This document shows positions 50,201 through 56,462 of a DNA stretch of 64,000 bases, piece after piece; the first letter of the stretch is position 1; every line of letters begins with the position of its first letter. Below the pieces are notes generated by a model, which saw nothing but the letters and a program-made list of their open reading frames with translations, ran no database searches and was not told where the DNA came from. Both the position numbers and the translations under genes were made by a program. Source of the DNA: Phosphitispora fastidiosa (GTDB lineage: Bacteria; Bacillota; Thermincolia; Thermincolales; UBA2595); the NCBI RefSeq assembly GCF_019008365.1, contig NZ_JAHHUL010000002.1:1-64000 (forward strand). The letters run 5' to 3'.

Positions 50201-53200
50201 CCCGGATCTCTCGGGTCTGTTCCTACCATAGCACTGCCTGCTTTTACCTGAGCAGCTGTTATTGCAGATGTTAACGCTGTCTTGTCCACTTCTCCCTGGA
50301 CTGACGCATCAAATTCTGTTACCGCTGCGTTCAGGGCAGTGACCGCATCGGCAACTTCCTGTACAGTTGCCTCTGCATCAGCTTCAACAACCTCTGCTGC
50401 TGTTATAGCTGCTTCCAGTGTATCCAAATCTACCTGCAGCACTTCACCCGGGTCTCTCGGGTCTGTCCCCACCACAGCCGCATCCGCTTTTCCCTGGGCT
50501 GTTGCTATCGCAGATGTTAACGCTGTCTTTTCCACTTCTCCCTGTATTGATGCCTCAAAGGCATCTACAGCTCCATTGAGTGCAGCAACCGCAGCAGCGA
50601 CTTGCTGCACTGTGGCTGCCACATTATCTGCTACCGCCTCTGCTGCCGCTATAGCTGCTTCCAAAGCATCCAAGTCTGCCCGCAGGACTTCACCCGGGTC
50701 TCTCGGGTCTGTTCCTACCATATCAGCAGCAGCATCCGCTTTTGCCTGAGCTGCTGTTATCGCCGATGTCAGGGCTGTCTTATCTACCTGGCCGATATCA
50801 CCCGCCTGGACATTATAGACATATTCTTCCCCTGCAGGTATAAGACCGGCTGCTCTAACCCTGACCTCAATCCTGTCCCCGGCAATCAGAGGCGTACCGG
50901 CCTGAGTTATCCTGTCAGCCGATATGCCAGGTGTCCAGTTTTGTTTGACTGCACTGCCATCAGAATTTGTGATCCTGAATTCCAGAGCAGCGGCAATATT
51001 GATTTTTGTCTGTCCTGCAGCTTCTCCTGCTGAAGGCCGGGTAATAACAACTTCTCCTCCGGCAGGCGCTGCCGGAGCAATTGTTACAATAAAGGTCCCC
51101 GCTTTGATTACTTCATTGGAACTATTCTTTATCTGGACATCAATTGTGGCTCTGCCAGCTGCTAAAGGAGTTACCCGGATCTCATTACTGCCTGCTCCGC
51201 TCACCTCTGCAGCAGCAACTTCAGGCGCCGAGGAATTGACTTCCAGTATTTCTCCCGCATCTAAAACTACAGAATTGGAACTGTCCGCCGGGCCGCCAAC
51301 AGTAAGATTAACGCCTGTCAGACCTGTAACTAGCTGTATTTCCGGAGGCGCTAATCCTATGATTACAGGCGGCACAATTACGGTGTTATTGACCGCAATT
51401 CTCGATAAGCTTCCACCCACAATGTTAATATAGGCACTATTTTCCTCTACCTGAAGATAATTAATCGTTCCGCCTGCAACGGTAATCTGAACACCATCTG
51501 ATACCACCTGAACTACATTGATACTTCCGGCGAATCGAACCTGGCCGGTGGTATTTACCGAAACTGTTGCCTGACCTGCATTTCCGGTTAGATTTAGTGA
51601 TGCCGGACCAAATACCCCGATTACACCATGATGACTTCCCTGACTGTTAAAAGTATCTGCTGATACCGCCTGAATATTGGTATCCCCGGTTACTGTAACA
51701 TCATCAGTTACATTAACAGTGGCATTGGGAGTATTGATAGTCAGGTTACCGGATATGGTCATGTTCTGAATTGTGATAACCTGACTTAAATTGCCCTCAA
51801 TTAAGATGTCACCATTAATTGTATGGATTCCCGTTTCCGGGCCATAGGTAATATCCTCTGTCCCTGCAGGATATAATGTCACCGGCCCATCAGTTGTTCC
51901 ACCATCAGTCCAGACAGGTACTGTTGCTGCTGCTGCTTCAAACACGGCACTGGCAGCAGCATAACCACTCCTGCTGAAGGTAAGTGTATATTCTCCGGCC
52001 ATTGGCAGTTGGGAATCGACCGGATAAATTGTATAGCGGCCCGGATCATTATCTTCCGGGTCATCAGATATCCATTCATAAAAAGCTGCTTCATTGAGCG
52101 GTATAGCGGTTTCTCCCTTATTGAGAGAAAAATCACTGACAGACAGCCCTGTTATTGGAGCATTAGTTTCATCATTTGTGACAACTGCATCAAAATGGTC
52201 GGGAACGATACTACCGGAGGGAACTGCCAAATTTACCTCCGTATCGCCGCCACCGCCACCGCCACCGCCACCGCCACCGGCTGCCGGTGTGGTTGCCGGT
52301 GTGGTTGAAGTTATGGTGATATTGCCTCCGGCAGCTACAGTCAGCGTAGTCCCTGCAGCAAATGCCGTATTGTTGATGACCACATTTTCAGCTTTCACTT
52401 CGATTGTCGTTTCAGCCCAGACGTCAATATCTGCCCCTTTGGCAGTTTCGCTCACGGTTATTGCCGTGATTTTTGCGCCCTGGGCAATGGTGACTTTCGC
52501 TGCCGCCTTAACAGCTACAGTGGAAATAGTCGCTGTTTCTGATATTTCAATGGTTCCGCCCCGGATAAAGGTCTTTCCCTTTACGGTAACACCATCCAGG
52601 GTTACTCCACTATTACCTATTCCTTCGGCAAGATACAGATCCCCTGCAATAACCATATCCTTAAGGATTACATTACCGGAATTAACCACCAGGTTACCCT
52701 TGGTCTCGCTGCTGTACGTACCTGGCTGGTTAATAATCTCCCCACTGGCTTTACCGAGGATTGTAACTGTTTCGGCACGTTTAATATTCTTCTCCGGCCC
52801 GAATGTGCCGTCAGGATACCCGCCGATAAAACCTTTACCCTGCATAACAGCTACAGAGTTTCTGGCCCAGTCCCCAATCTGACCGGAATCCTTAAATTCA
52901 GAAGACATTGAGGAGGTGTCATCACTTAAACCAAAGGCCTTAACCACCACTAAAGCAGCTTCCTGACGGGTAATATTGTTCTGCGGCCTGATGGAGCCAT
53001 CAGGATATCCCCCAACATAACCTGCAGCCACAGCTTTGGCAATTTCGTCATAATACCAGACATCGCCGGATACATCTGAGAAACTTACCACAGCTTTTTC
53101 CTTAAACCCAAATACCTTGTTTATCAGGGTGAAGAATTCTGCCCTGGTAATGTTATTATCCGGTCTAAAGGTATTATCGGAATAACCTTTAATCAAACCC

Positions 53201-53346
53201 TTAGCTGACCACTCTTCAATTTGCCCTTTTGCCCAATGATGTGAAATATCGGAAGCGGCAAAAGAAGTAATGGGCATCATGAGCACCAACATTGCTAAAA
53301 TAACGGATACTAATAATAAATTCTTAACTTTCAATCTCCTGCACAT
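44209..53346 (-). CDS. Giant S-layer-homology surface protein with FIVAR repeats
   Basis: A 3045-residue exported protein. Signal peptide (about 1-30), then three SLH domains (about 31-205; His-His-Trp-Ala, Arg-Ala-Glu-Phe, Gly-Tyr-Pro-Asp-Gly), which anchor proteins to pyruvylated wall polymers. A polar beta-rich stretch and a poly-glycine hinge (about 358-369) follow. Next come Ig-like domains, five FIVAR repeats of about 82 residues (about 852-1262), a GLUG-type region (about 1450-1690), an InlB-like beta-repeat (about 1730-1800), bacterial Ig domains, a predicted propeller-like sugar-binding segment, and further Ig domains to the end. FIVAR and InlB modules point to adhesion. AAGGGGG precedes the ATG. 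A poly-T hairpin lies in the leader, and a regulator gene is divergent. Confidence 0.9.
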   Translation of the reverse strand: MCRRLKVKNLLLVSVILAMLVLMMPITSFAASDISHHWAKGQIEEWSAKGLIKGYSDNTFRPDNNITRAEFFTLINKVFGFKEKAVVSFSDVSGDVWYYDEIAKAVAAGYVGGYPDGSIRPQNNITRQEAALVVVKAFGLSDDTSSMSSEFKDSGQIGDWARNSVAVMQGKGFIGGYPDGTFGPEKNIKRAETVTILGKASGEIINQPGTYSSETKGNLVVNSGNVILKDMVIAGDLYLAEGIGNSGVTLDGVTVKGKTFIRGGTIEISETATISTVAVKAAAKVTIAQGAKITAITVSETAKGADIDVWAETTIEVKAENVVINNTAFAAGTTLTVAAGGNITITSTTPATTPAAGGGGGGGGGGGDTEVNLAVPSGSIVPDHFDAVVTNDETNAPITGLSVSDFSLNKGETAIPLNEAAFYEWISDDPEDNDPGRYTIYPVDSQLPMAGEYTLTFSRSGYAAASAVFEAAAATVPVWTDGGTTDGPVTLYPAGTEDITYGPETGIHTINGDILIEGNLSQVITIQNMTISGNLTINTPNATVNVTDDVTVTGDTNIQAVSADTFNSQGSHHGVIGVFGPASLNLTGNAGQATVSVNTTGQVRFAGSINVVQVVSDGVQITVAGGTINYLQVEENSAYINIVGGSLSRIAVNNTVIVPPVIIGLAPPEIQLVTGLTGVNLTVGGPADSSNSVVLDAGEILEVNSSAPEVAAAEVSGAGSNEIRVTPLAAGRATIDVQIKNSSNEVIKAGTFIVTIAPAAPAGGEVVITRPSAGEAAGQTKINIAAALEFRITNSDGSAVKQNWTPGISADRITQAGTPLIAGDRIEVRVRAAGLIPAGEEYVYNVQAGDIGQVDKTALTSAITAAQAKADAAADMVGTDPRDPGEVLRADLDALEAAIAAAEAVADNVAATVQQVAAAVAALNGAVDAFEASIQGEVEKTALTSAIATAQGKADAAVVGTDPRDPGEVLQVDLDTLEAAITAAEVVEADAEATVQEVADAVTALNAAVTEFDASVQGEVDKTALTSAITAAQVKAGSAMVGTDPRDPGEVLQADLDILEAAIATAQAMAADAEATVQEVADAVTALNAAVTEFEAAVQGEVDKTALTSAIAAAQDKVDHAVVGTDPRDPGEVLQADLDALTAAIAAAQLIADNAEAMVQEVTDAVTALNGAVTDFDASVQGEVDKTALLAAIATAEGKAENADVGTTPRNPGQVLQADLDALEAAIAAAEAVADNVAATVQQVADAVTALNAAITAFDNAPLPEMGGTVTIDGSTKFGETLTANISGLTYTGEVTDNSLSYRWQRGGAAIAGATGTAYILVQEDIGQTITATVTADGSNAAGSVTSAPTAAVEKADGPAAPDAPVLVGKTETTVTLTANPLVEFSRDGGSTWQDSEVFTGLTPETGYTFIARVRETDTHKASAAGDGTTVTTLAEFAGGSGTAEAPWQISEPRHLHNIRNYLGAAHSNKHFILLNDIDLAGYLGEDGPEYNEGKGWIPIGPTWGSEFKGELDGNGKTISNLTINRSNEDNIGLFGMTYYAVIRDLSLENVNISGKSYVGSIAGRASYGTIQMCRATGIVAAASQNGGGLAGEHGAGNLIVNCASHVTVTGAAWGRGGMAGNAHALSHFLNSYSTGVVTGSGSTIGGFIGYQDGGVGDINNCYYDTNTSGQSDTGKGEPKTTFKMIRGETFTGWDFDNVWAIDEGASYPYLYWQDGASIPRPDTIPGFNIVININPVDGGTVVGAGLHEENTEVTLTASANEGYLFVNWTEGGTEISTASTYTFTVTGDVEYTANFIILGAAVDIDNVLQIGENTTAAASTTEAGVGGWQSSNTATVSIDASTGVITALGAGTTTISYTVSDSGNYNSTEITVYPAAVIDNPAIAEVRVGQPNVTPAEFTAPAAGETITWQSGDETKAVVNAATGEITAAAAGDTTISYRVTEDATGRVAAKGELAITVQPLDQITGAQVDISEGSIVFGYKFFENGTEINYNEAHLTPYYLDKDNSIVTLKLGEQSVTKALTTLGISADGTKTYSSLNEVIVQWWSNPAEVFIPSHIELVIKPLEGQTTFWSEMTVSRELTADEILLLTPNSDATLAAFTVGGIDVTGLAGLEVSNPMTDQGAELEITDFTDFTGIAAAAADANAAVTVTVNGIPAADPVHQAVAENDVIVVTVVAEDGTTVRHYKVTAVLLSEVIPVGDFLEAEAGSDFIGVVYTRDGKIYYNEKAGGLWGVETEIGTGTEGRMAIDSSDNAHIAYTTNGAIGYRTFNGSAWSGEVLIASNNGGSCSKPDIAVDSNGYAHITYTDTDGNTFWYDNKPDIMYAVNTSGSFTNQVIFDGYYESLGGATYAGNYFNKGSYIALDSGDNYYIAAHKYNYYRWMSGTDKTYSIVVKSNLGTGSTTGSSTDVFDIYDLTANGDTIHLLYKQSTFKVSELVFSGAAISFINTGGLTGTSVSSVETDLTNVVVGGINSTKLQTHYNGQSQVYDGIVVKGTRVSVVNTGGTFNAIYSDNADSIIKLAEITRPLNTNATLAVFTAGGVDVTGLTGLEVTDPSVDAGAELEVADFTGFAGIGAAPADSNATVTVTLNGITIDEADLATQVLAENDVIVVVVVAEDGVTTKYYKLTVKAVPPAPAAETLVPMNGAPAADINPPTAVTFDTDVTVNDLSGITITYLDGVIQQVGNVAAVLQGDNRTLTIAHDTLNHNTTYTVTIPADAVRSGSTGNEAITWSFTTRDVISAVIVPEAADFYYFGYENVVTTINWVDAAQVTGIFVPEAYDEGYTLMGSEYIVTDSGDGTAVLAVKPIVLNDLWDNGEGIYSFVVSFDTGDPVTFAINVQEDTTPPEFAAGYPKTDNITETQFDLTVQTNEYGDAYFVVYDAGATPPSNTSRITAGCYDDGQPLPGNRFGEISLTPDTEAVITVSGLAVETAYDVYVVAYDSNGNATSIVKVAVTTEASLLAQTAAPVITLPVKEDHTVVTGTATAGAEIILSINGAPQAPVTAGVDGSWEVTGLTLQLGDWITVTAQSDGELVSEAASTNVLSMYA
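49560..50790. repeat. Five FIVAR-encoding tandem repeats
   Basis: Five units of about 246 bp encode the FIVAR modules, each with Thr-Asp/Thr-Pro-Arg-Asp/Asn-Pro-Gly near the middle and Ala-Val-Thr-Ala-Leu-Asn-Ala-Ala-Val near the end. DNA identity between units is high (for example, repeated GCACTTCACCCGGGTCTCTC), so copy number can change by recombination and assembly errors are possible. Confidence 0.88.
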
Positions 53347-53417
53347 TTATTTACCCCCTTAGCTGTCAGTCTTTTTACCTGAAACCTTTTTTGGCTGCCA
53401 CCCCCTTCTGATAAGGT

Positions 53418-53445
53418 AAAAAAGCACAACAGGTTAATGCTGTGC
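53418..53445 (-). terminator. Terminator-like hairpin in the S-layer gene leader
   Basis: Minus strand: GCACA/TGTGC stem (53424-53445) followed by TTTTTT (53418-53423), about 75 bp before the start codon of the giant gene. It may be an attenuator. A 10-bp palindrome TTTCGCGAAA lies just upstream at 53473-53482. Confidence 0.5.
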
Positions 53446-53505
53446 CGAGCACCACAATTAATACTAATACGCTTTCGCGAAACACCAATAACTAACCAAA
53501 AATAA

Positions 53506-53567
53506 TTCGCATATGCTTCAGTTTATGATATAATTAACCAAGCGTCTATCACCCTTGAAGGGTGATT
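53506..53567 (+). promoter_or_regulatory. Promoter and leader hairpin of the LuxR gene
   Basis: -35 TTCGCA (53506-53511), 17-bp spacer, -10 TATAAT (53529-53534). Starting about 8 bp downstream of the predicted transcript start is ATCACCC-TTGAA-GGGTGAT (53549-53567), followed by TTTTGTC, which may be an operator or attenuator. The divergent promoter of the S-layer-type gene shares this 285-bp region. Confidence 0.6.
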
Positions 53568-53631
53568 TTGTCTAATTAATCAAGTAGTAATTATTATTGG
53601 GTATGATAATGTCTTAGTGCAGGAGAAAAAA

Positions 53632-55128
53632 ATGTGGGCTAAATCATTTGGGCTGGGAATTGTGCAGGGCTGGTTATGGCTGTTCTTTCTGAACGGCCCG
53701 CTTATGTATGGTGTCACCACTAAATCTGGCGGGAGCCCTGAAACCGTGTTTATGGCCTTTTTACTTTGCACCTCAATTTCATATCTGCTTATTGCCAAAA
53801 TGGGTAAAATAACAGCAGGGTTGTGGAAAAAACCATTATTTATAATTCTGTCTATATCATTAATGACAGCCGGAACTCTGGTATGCGGTTTAATAGGAAA
53901 TGATAGTCCGGAACTTCGTTACAATCTGCTGATTATACTGGGTTCACTTCTGGCAGGGGTGGGTTCTGCCATGCTGATATCGGCATGGGGTGAACGGTAC
54001 AGTACTCTTCCTGCCCATCAGGCCAGCCTGGCCTTCGGTATCGCGGTAACGGTCGGAACCATCATTTTCTTTATTGTCAGCAAGCTTCCGTTACTTATGG
54101 CAGTCCCAGTCACTGCCTTTATACCACTGGGTTCCATGATCCTGCTGCTGCGCGAAACTAATACCATAGCTGAACCGCAGCAGGATGCCTCTATCCGGTC
54201 GGCTGAATCCTTTCCCTTTCCCGTACGGTTAGTAGTGCTAATCATTTTATTTTACGTGGCCGGCGGCCTGATGCATAAGATGATTGCCTCAGGACAGCAA
54301 TTAGGCTTTGTCGAAAACTTCTGGCTTACCAATATGGTGTACTTCGCCGTATGCCTGTCAGCAGGAGTATTTGTTTACTTCAATCCCGGCCTTGACCTGA
54401 GATTACTTTACCGGCCAATTCTTCCTCTCCTTGGAGTTGGTTTTGTGCTGTTCCCCTTTTTACATATTTCTTATCCTGTGATTCCTTTTACTTTCCTGCA
54501 GACCGGGTTTGCTCTTTTTGACCTTTACACCTGGATACTTTTTGCATACCTGGCGGCACGTCATCGTTTTCCGTGGAGTGTCATTGCCTGGGGTATGTTC
54601 CTGATTACAACGGCCATTTTTTCCGGAGAATTTATTTTTAAAGAGATCTCGTCAGCAATTTCGCTAAGCATAGCAGAAACTGATTTGATTTCCCTTTTGG
54701 CGGCACTGCTGATGTTTATCGGGACAATGGTTTTCCGGGGAGAGCGGGAAACATTTGCCGGCTGGAATTATCCTTCTGCCCCTGTAAAGCCGGAGATAGC
54801 TGAAGCGCGTCTGAGCAATAAGGCTCATGCAGAAACAGCCTGTAGTGTCTGGAAGATACCAAACCCTGAAGGCGGGTCTCCGGTTGGGGCTGCTCAGGAA
54901 GGTTCTCCAGTTGCACAGTTCGCCGGGCATTACGGCCTGACACCCCGGGAAAAACAGATTATGGAACTGCTCCTGGAGGGACGGAACAACCCTTATATCC
55001 GGGAAAATCTCAACATTTCCAACAACACCCTGAAAACCCATCTGCGCAACACTTTCCGCAAACTCTCCATCAGTGACCGCCAGGAACTCCTTGACCTGTA
55101 CAGGGAATTCAAGGATAGTTTTCTTTGA
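53632..55128 (+). CDS. LuxR-type regulator with a polytopic membrane domain
   Basis: A 498-residue protein. Twelve hydrophobic segments occupy about residues 1-395 in an MFS-like pattern. After a charged linker, a LuxR helix-turn-helix (about 430-490; Leu-Thr-Pro-Arg-Glu-Lys-Gln-Ile and Ser-Asn-Asn-Thr-Leu-Lys-Thr-His) binds DNA. The ATG at 53632 with AGGAG 6 bp upstream is preferred to the GTG at 53617. Membrane-LuxR fusions are frequent next to surface-protein genes in Clostridia and Actinobacteria, where they are thought to sense at the membrane. It is the last island gene and divergent from the giant S-layer-type gene, its likely target. Confidence 0.85.
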   Translation: MWAKSFGLGIVQGWLWLFFLNGPLMYGVTTKSGGSPETVFMAFLLCTSISYLLIAKMGKITAGLWKKPLFIILSISLMTAGTLVCGLIGNDSPELRYNLLIILGSLLAGVGSAMLISAWGERYSTLPAHQASLAFGIAVTVGTIIFFIVSKLPLLMAVPVTAFIPLGSMILLLRETNTIAEPQQDASIRSAESFPFPVRLVVLIILFYVAGGLMHKMIASGQQLGFVENFWLTNMVYFAVCLSAGVFVYFNPGLDLRLLYRPILPLLGVGFVLFPFLHISYPVIPFTFLQTGFALFDLYTWILFAYLAARHRFPWSVIAWGMFLITTAIFSGEFIFKEISSAISLSIAETDLISLLAALLMFIGTMVFRGERETFAGWNYPSAPVKPEIAEARLSNKAHAETACSVWKIPNPEGGSPVGAAQEGSPVAQFAGHYGLTPREKQIMELLLEGRNNPYIRENLNISNNTLKTHLRNTFRKLSISDRQELLDLYREFKDSFL

Positions 55129-55136
55129 AAAAACTT

Positions 55137-55167
55137 AAGGGTTACAGCTAAAATTGCTGTAACCCTT
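55137..55167 (+). terminator. Terminator at the right end of the island
   Basis: Perfect 12-bp stem AAGGGTTACAGC/GCTGTAACCCTT (55137-55148 and 55156-55167), 7-nt loop, then TTCTAT. It ends the LuxR transcript before it runs antisense into murA. Confidence 0.85.
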
Positions 55168-55169
55168 TT

Positions 55170-55529
55170 CTATAAAGTGGCACATCCACCTGGGTAGGCA
55201 GCCTTAACCCGGCCGAACCTCCCCAGAAGAGGACCCATGACCAGATTTGAGGCCCTCATTTTACGCATCAGGTCTTCTGAAATTTCCAGGCTGCCGACTT
55301 TGCTGCTATCAACGGTAACTGTGCTGCCATCGCACTTTATCCGGGCCCCAAGATATGTCAGCACCTCTTTCATCACCTGGACATCCAGGAGGGCCGGAAC
55401 CTCATGAATAATACTTATACCCTTGGTGAGCAGACTGGCCGCCAGAATAGGAAGGATAGCATTCTTGGCGCCGCTTACCCTTACATTCCCCTTTAGACGT
55501 TTACCTCCAATAACAATAAACTTCTCCAC
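55170..55529 (-). CDS. murA: MurA, N-terminal part, truncated by the island
   Basis: A 119-residue stub of UDP-N-acetylglucosamine 1-carboxyvinyltransferase. It has the substrate-binding Lys22-Asn23 (Ser-Gly-Ala-Lys-Asn-Ala) and runs to Pro-Gly-Gly-Cys116-Ala, the loop with the fosfomycin-sensitive catalytic cysteine. Two island-encoded residues and a stop codon follow directly. Only about 28 % of the enzyme remains, so the stub cannot fold into both lobes. The other 72 % is at 27095-28012. The gene follows murB by 21 bp. Clostridia often have a second MurA (MurZ), which could keep the cell alive. Confidence 0.95.
   Translation of the reverse strand: MEKFIVIGGKRLKGNVRVSGAKNAILPILAASLLTKGISIIHEVPALLDVQVMKEVLTYLGARIKCDGSTVTVDSSKVGSLEISEDLMRKMRASNLVMGPLLGRFGRVKAAYPGGCATL
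55178..55190 (-). other. Attachment site core, murB side
   Basis: Second copy of minus-strand GGTGGATGTGCCA. It spans the codons Gly-Gly-Cys-Ala of the MurA stub; the reading frame is lost 8 bp into the island at a TAG codon. The copy at 28000-28012 is identical over 13 bp. Confidence 0.88.
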
Positions 55530-55550
55530 TTGGTCACCTCCAGATTCAGG

Positions 55551-56459
55551 TTATTCACCTACAACCCGAACCTCCAGTTCCAGCTCAATTTGGTACTTTT
55601 GCATGACAAGGTTCTTTATTCGGGTTATTAGTTGTAAGATATCTTCAGCCTTAGCCATGCCCAAATTCACAATGAAATTAGCGTGTTTGTCTGAAACCAT
55701 GGCATCACCAATTCTCATTCCCTTACACCCGGCATTTTCGATGAGCCACCCGGCCCACTGTCCGGGGGGATTAGCGAAGACACTGCCCGCAGTTGGAAAC
55801 TCCAGGGGCTGTGAGCGCCTTCGTTTCTCCAGGTTGACTTTATTTGCAGCCATTATCTCCTCCGGTTCTCCCGGTTTCAGGTCAAAATCTGCAGTCAGGA
55901 TCACCAGGCCTTTACCAGGGATGCCGCTTTTTCGATATGAAAAACCAATCTCTTCTTTCTCCAAAGAGACGGTATTCCCATCACCTGTCAGTGCGGTAAC
56001 CCCCCTGACAACATCAGCCATACTCTTACCGTGGGCTCCTGCATTCATGCTCACAGCGCCCCCCACGGAAGCCGGAATGCCGGCCGCAAATTCCATACCT
56101 GTCAAGCCTTCCCGGGCAGCCCTGGCGGACAAAGTTGGGATAAACACCCCCGCTTCAGCTGTAATCACTGTACCCTTAACCTCAATCTGGTTAAATCCCC
56201 GGGAAATCTTGAGTACAATCCCCCTGATGCCCCCGTCTTTGACAAGCATATTGGAACCATTCCCCATCACTGTCAACGGCAGGCCTTGTTGAATGGCAAA
56301 CTGCTGGCATAGCCTGATATCTTCGATAGAGGAAGGCAGCACCATTATGTCCGCCGGGCCGCCAACCCGCCAGGAGGTATGGTTCTTCATGCTTTCGCAG
56401 CTTTTAACTTCACCTTTAAGCAATTTTTCCAAACTCTGCTCAATTTCGCAAGGGTCCAT
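55551..56459 (-). CDS. murB: UDP-N-acetylenolpyruvoylglucosamine reductase MurB
   Basis: A 302-residue FAD enzyme that reduces enolpyruvyl-UDP-GlcNAc to UDP-MurNAc, the step after MurA. Visible motifs: Thr-Ser-Trp-Arg-Val-Gly-Gly-Pro-Ala near 29, Gly-Asn-Gly-Ser-Asn-Met-Leu for FAD binding near 82, and Ala-Gly-Ser-Val-Phe-Ala-Asn-Pro near 225 with the active-site serine (type II family). It lies 3 bp after murC and 21 bp before the murA stub, so it is certainly in the mur operon. Confidence 0.95.
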   Translation of the reverse strand: MDPCEIEQSLEKLLKGEVKSCESMKNHTSWRVGGPADIMVLPSSIEDIRLCQQFAIQQGLPLTVMGNGSNMLVKDGGIRGIVLKISRGFNQIEVKGTVITAEAGVFIPTLSARAAREGLTGMEFAAGIPASVGGAVSMNAGAHGKSMADVVRGVTALTGDGNTVSLEKEEIGFSYRKSGIPGKGLVILTADFDLKPGEPEEIMAANKVNLEKRRRSQPLEFPTAGSVFANPPGQWAGWLIENAGCKGMRIGDAMVSDKHANFIVNLGMAKAEDILQLITRIKNLVMQKYQIELELEVRVVGE

Positions 56460-56462
56460 ACC

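Larger units (their letters stand above)
28000..55190. mobile_element. 27-kb integrative island inserted in the murA active-site codon region
   Basis: The island is bounded by a 13-bp direct repeat, TGGCACATCCACC on the plus strand (28000-28012 and 55178-55190). Outside both ends is murA; inside is unrelated DNA starting with a large serine recombinase. Size is 27,178 bp from repeat to repeat. Cargo: recombinase and small partner gene, DUF948 and YtxH proteins, class D sortase and its substrate, a three-protein signalling operon, sugar-nucleotide and glycosyltransferase genes, a giant S-layer-homology protein and a LuxR regulator. I see no relaxase, type IV secretion, capsid or replication genes. 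It is therefore neither a complete conjugative element nor a prophage, and mobility between cells would need help. Confidence 0.93.

Noticed and set aside
49397-50251. Long open frame on the plus strand within the FIVAR region
   Set aside because: It is antisense to the giant adhesin. Its Ala/Ser/Thr-rich translation mirrors the repeated alanine codons, and it has no ribosome site or recognisable domain.
53473-53482. TTTCGCGAAA as a confirmed operator
   Set aside because: A 10-bp palindrome in AT-rich DNA can arise by chance; it is mentioned only as a candidate because no second copy was seen.
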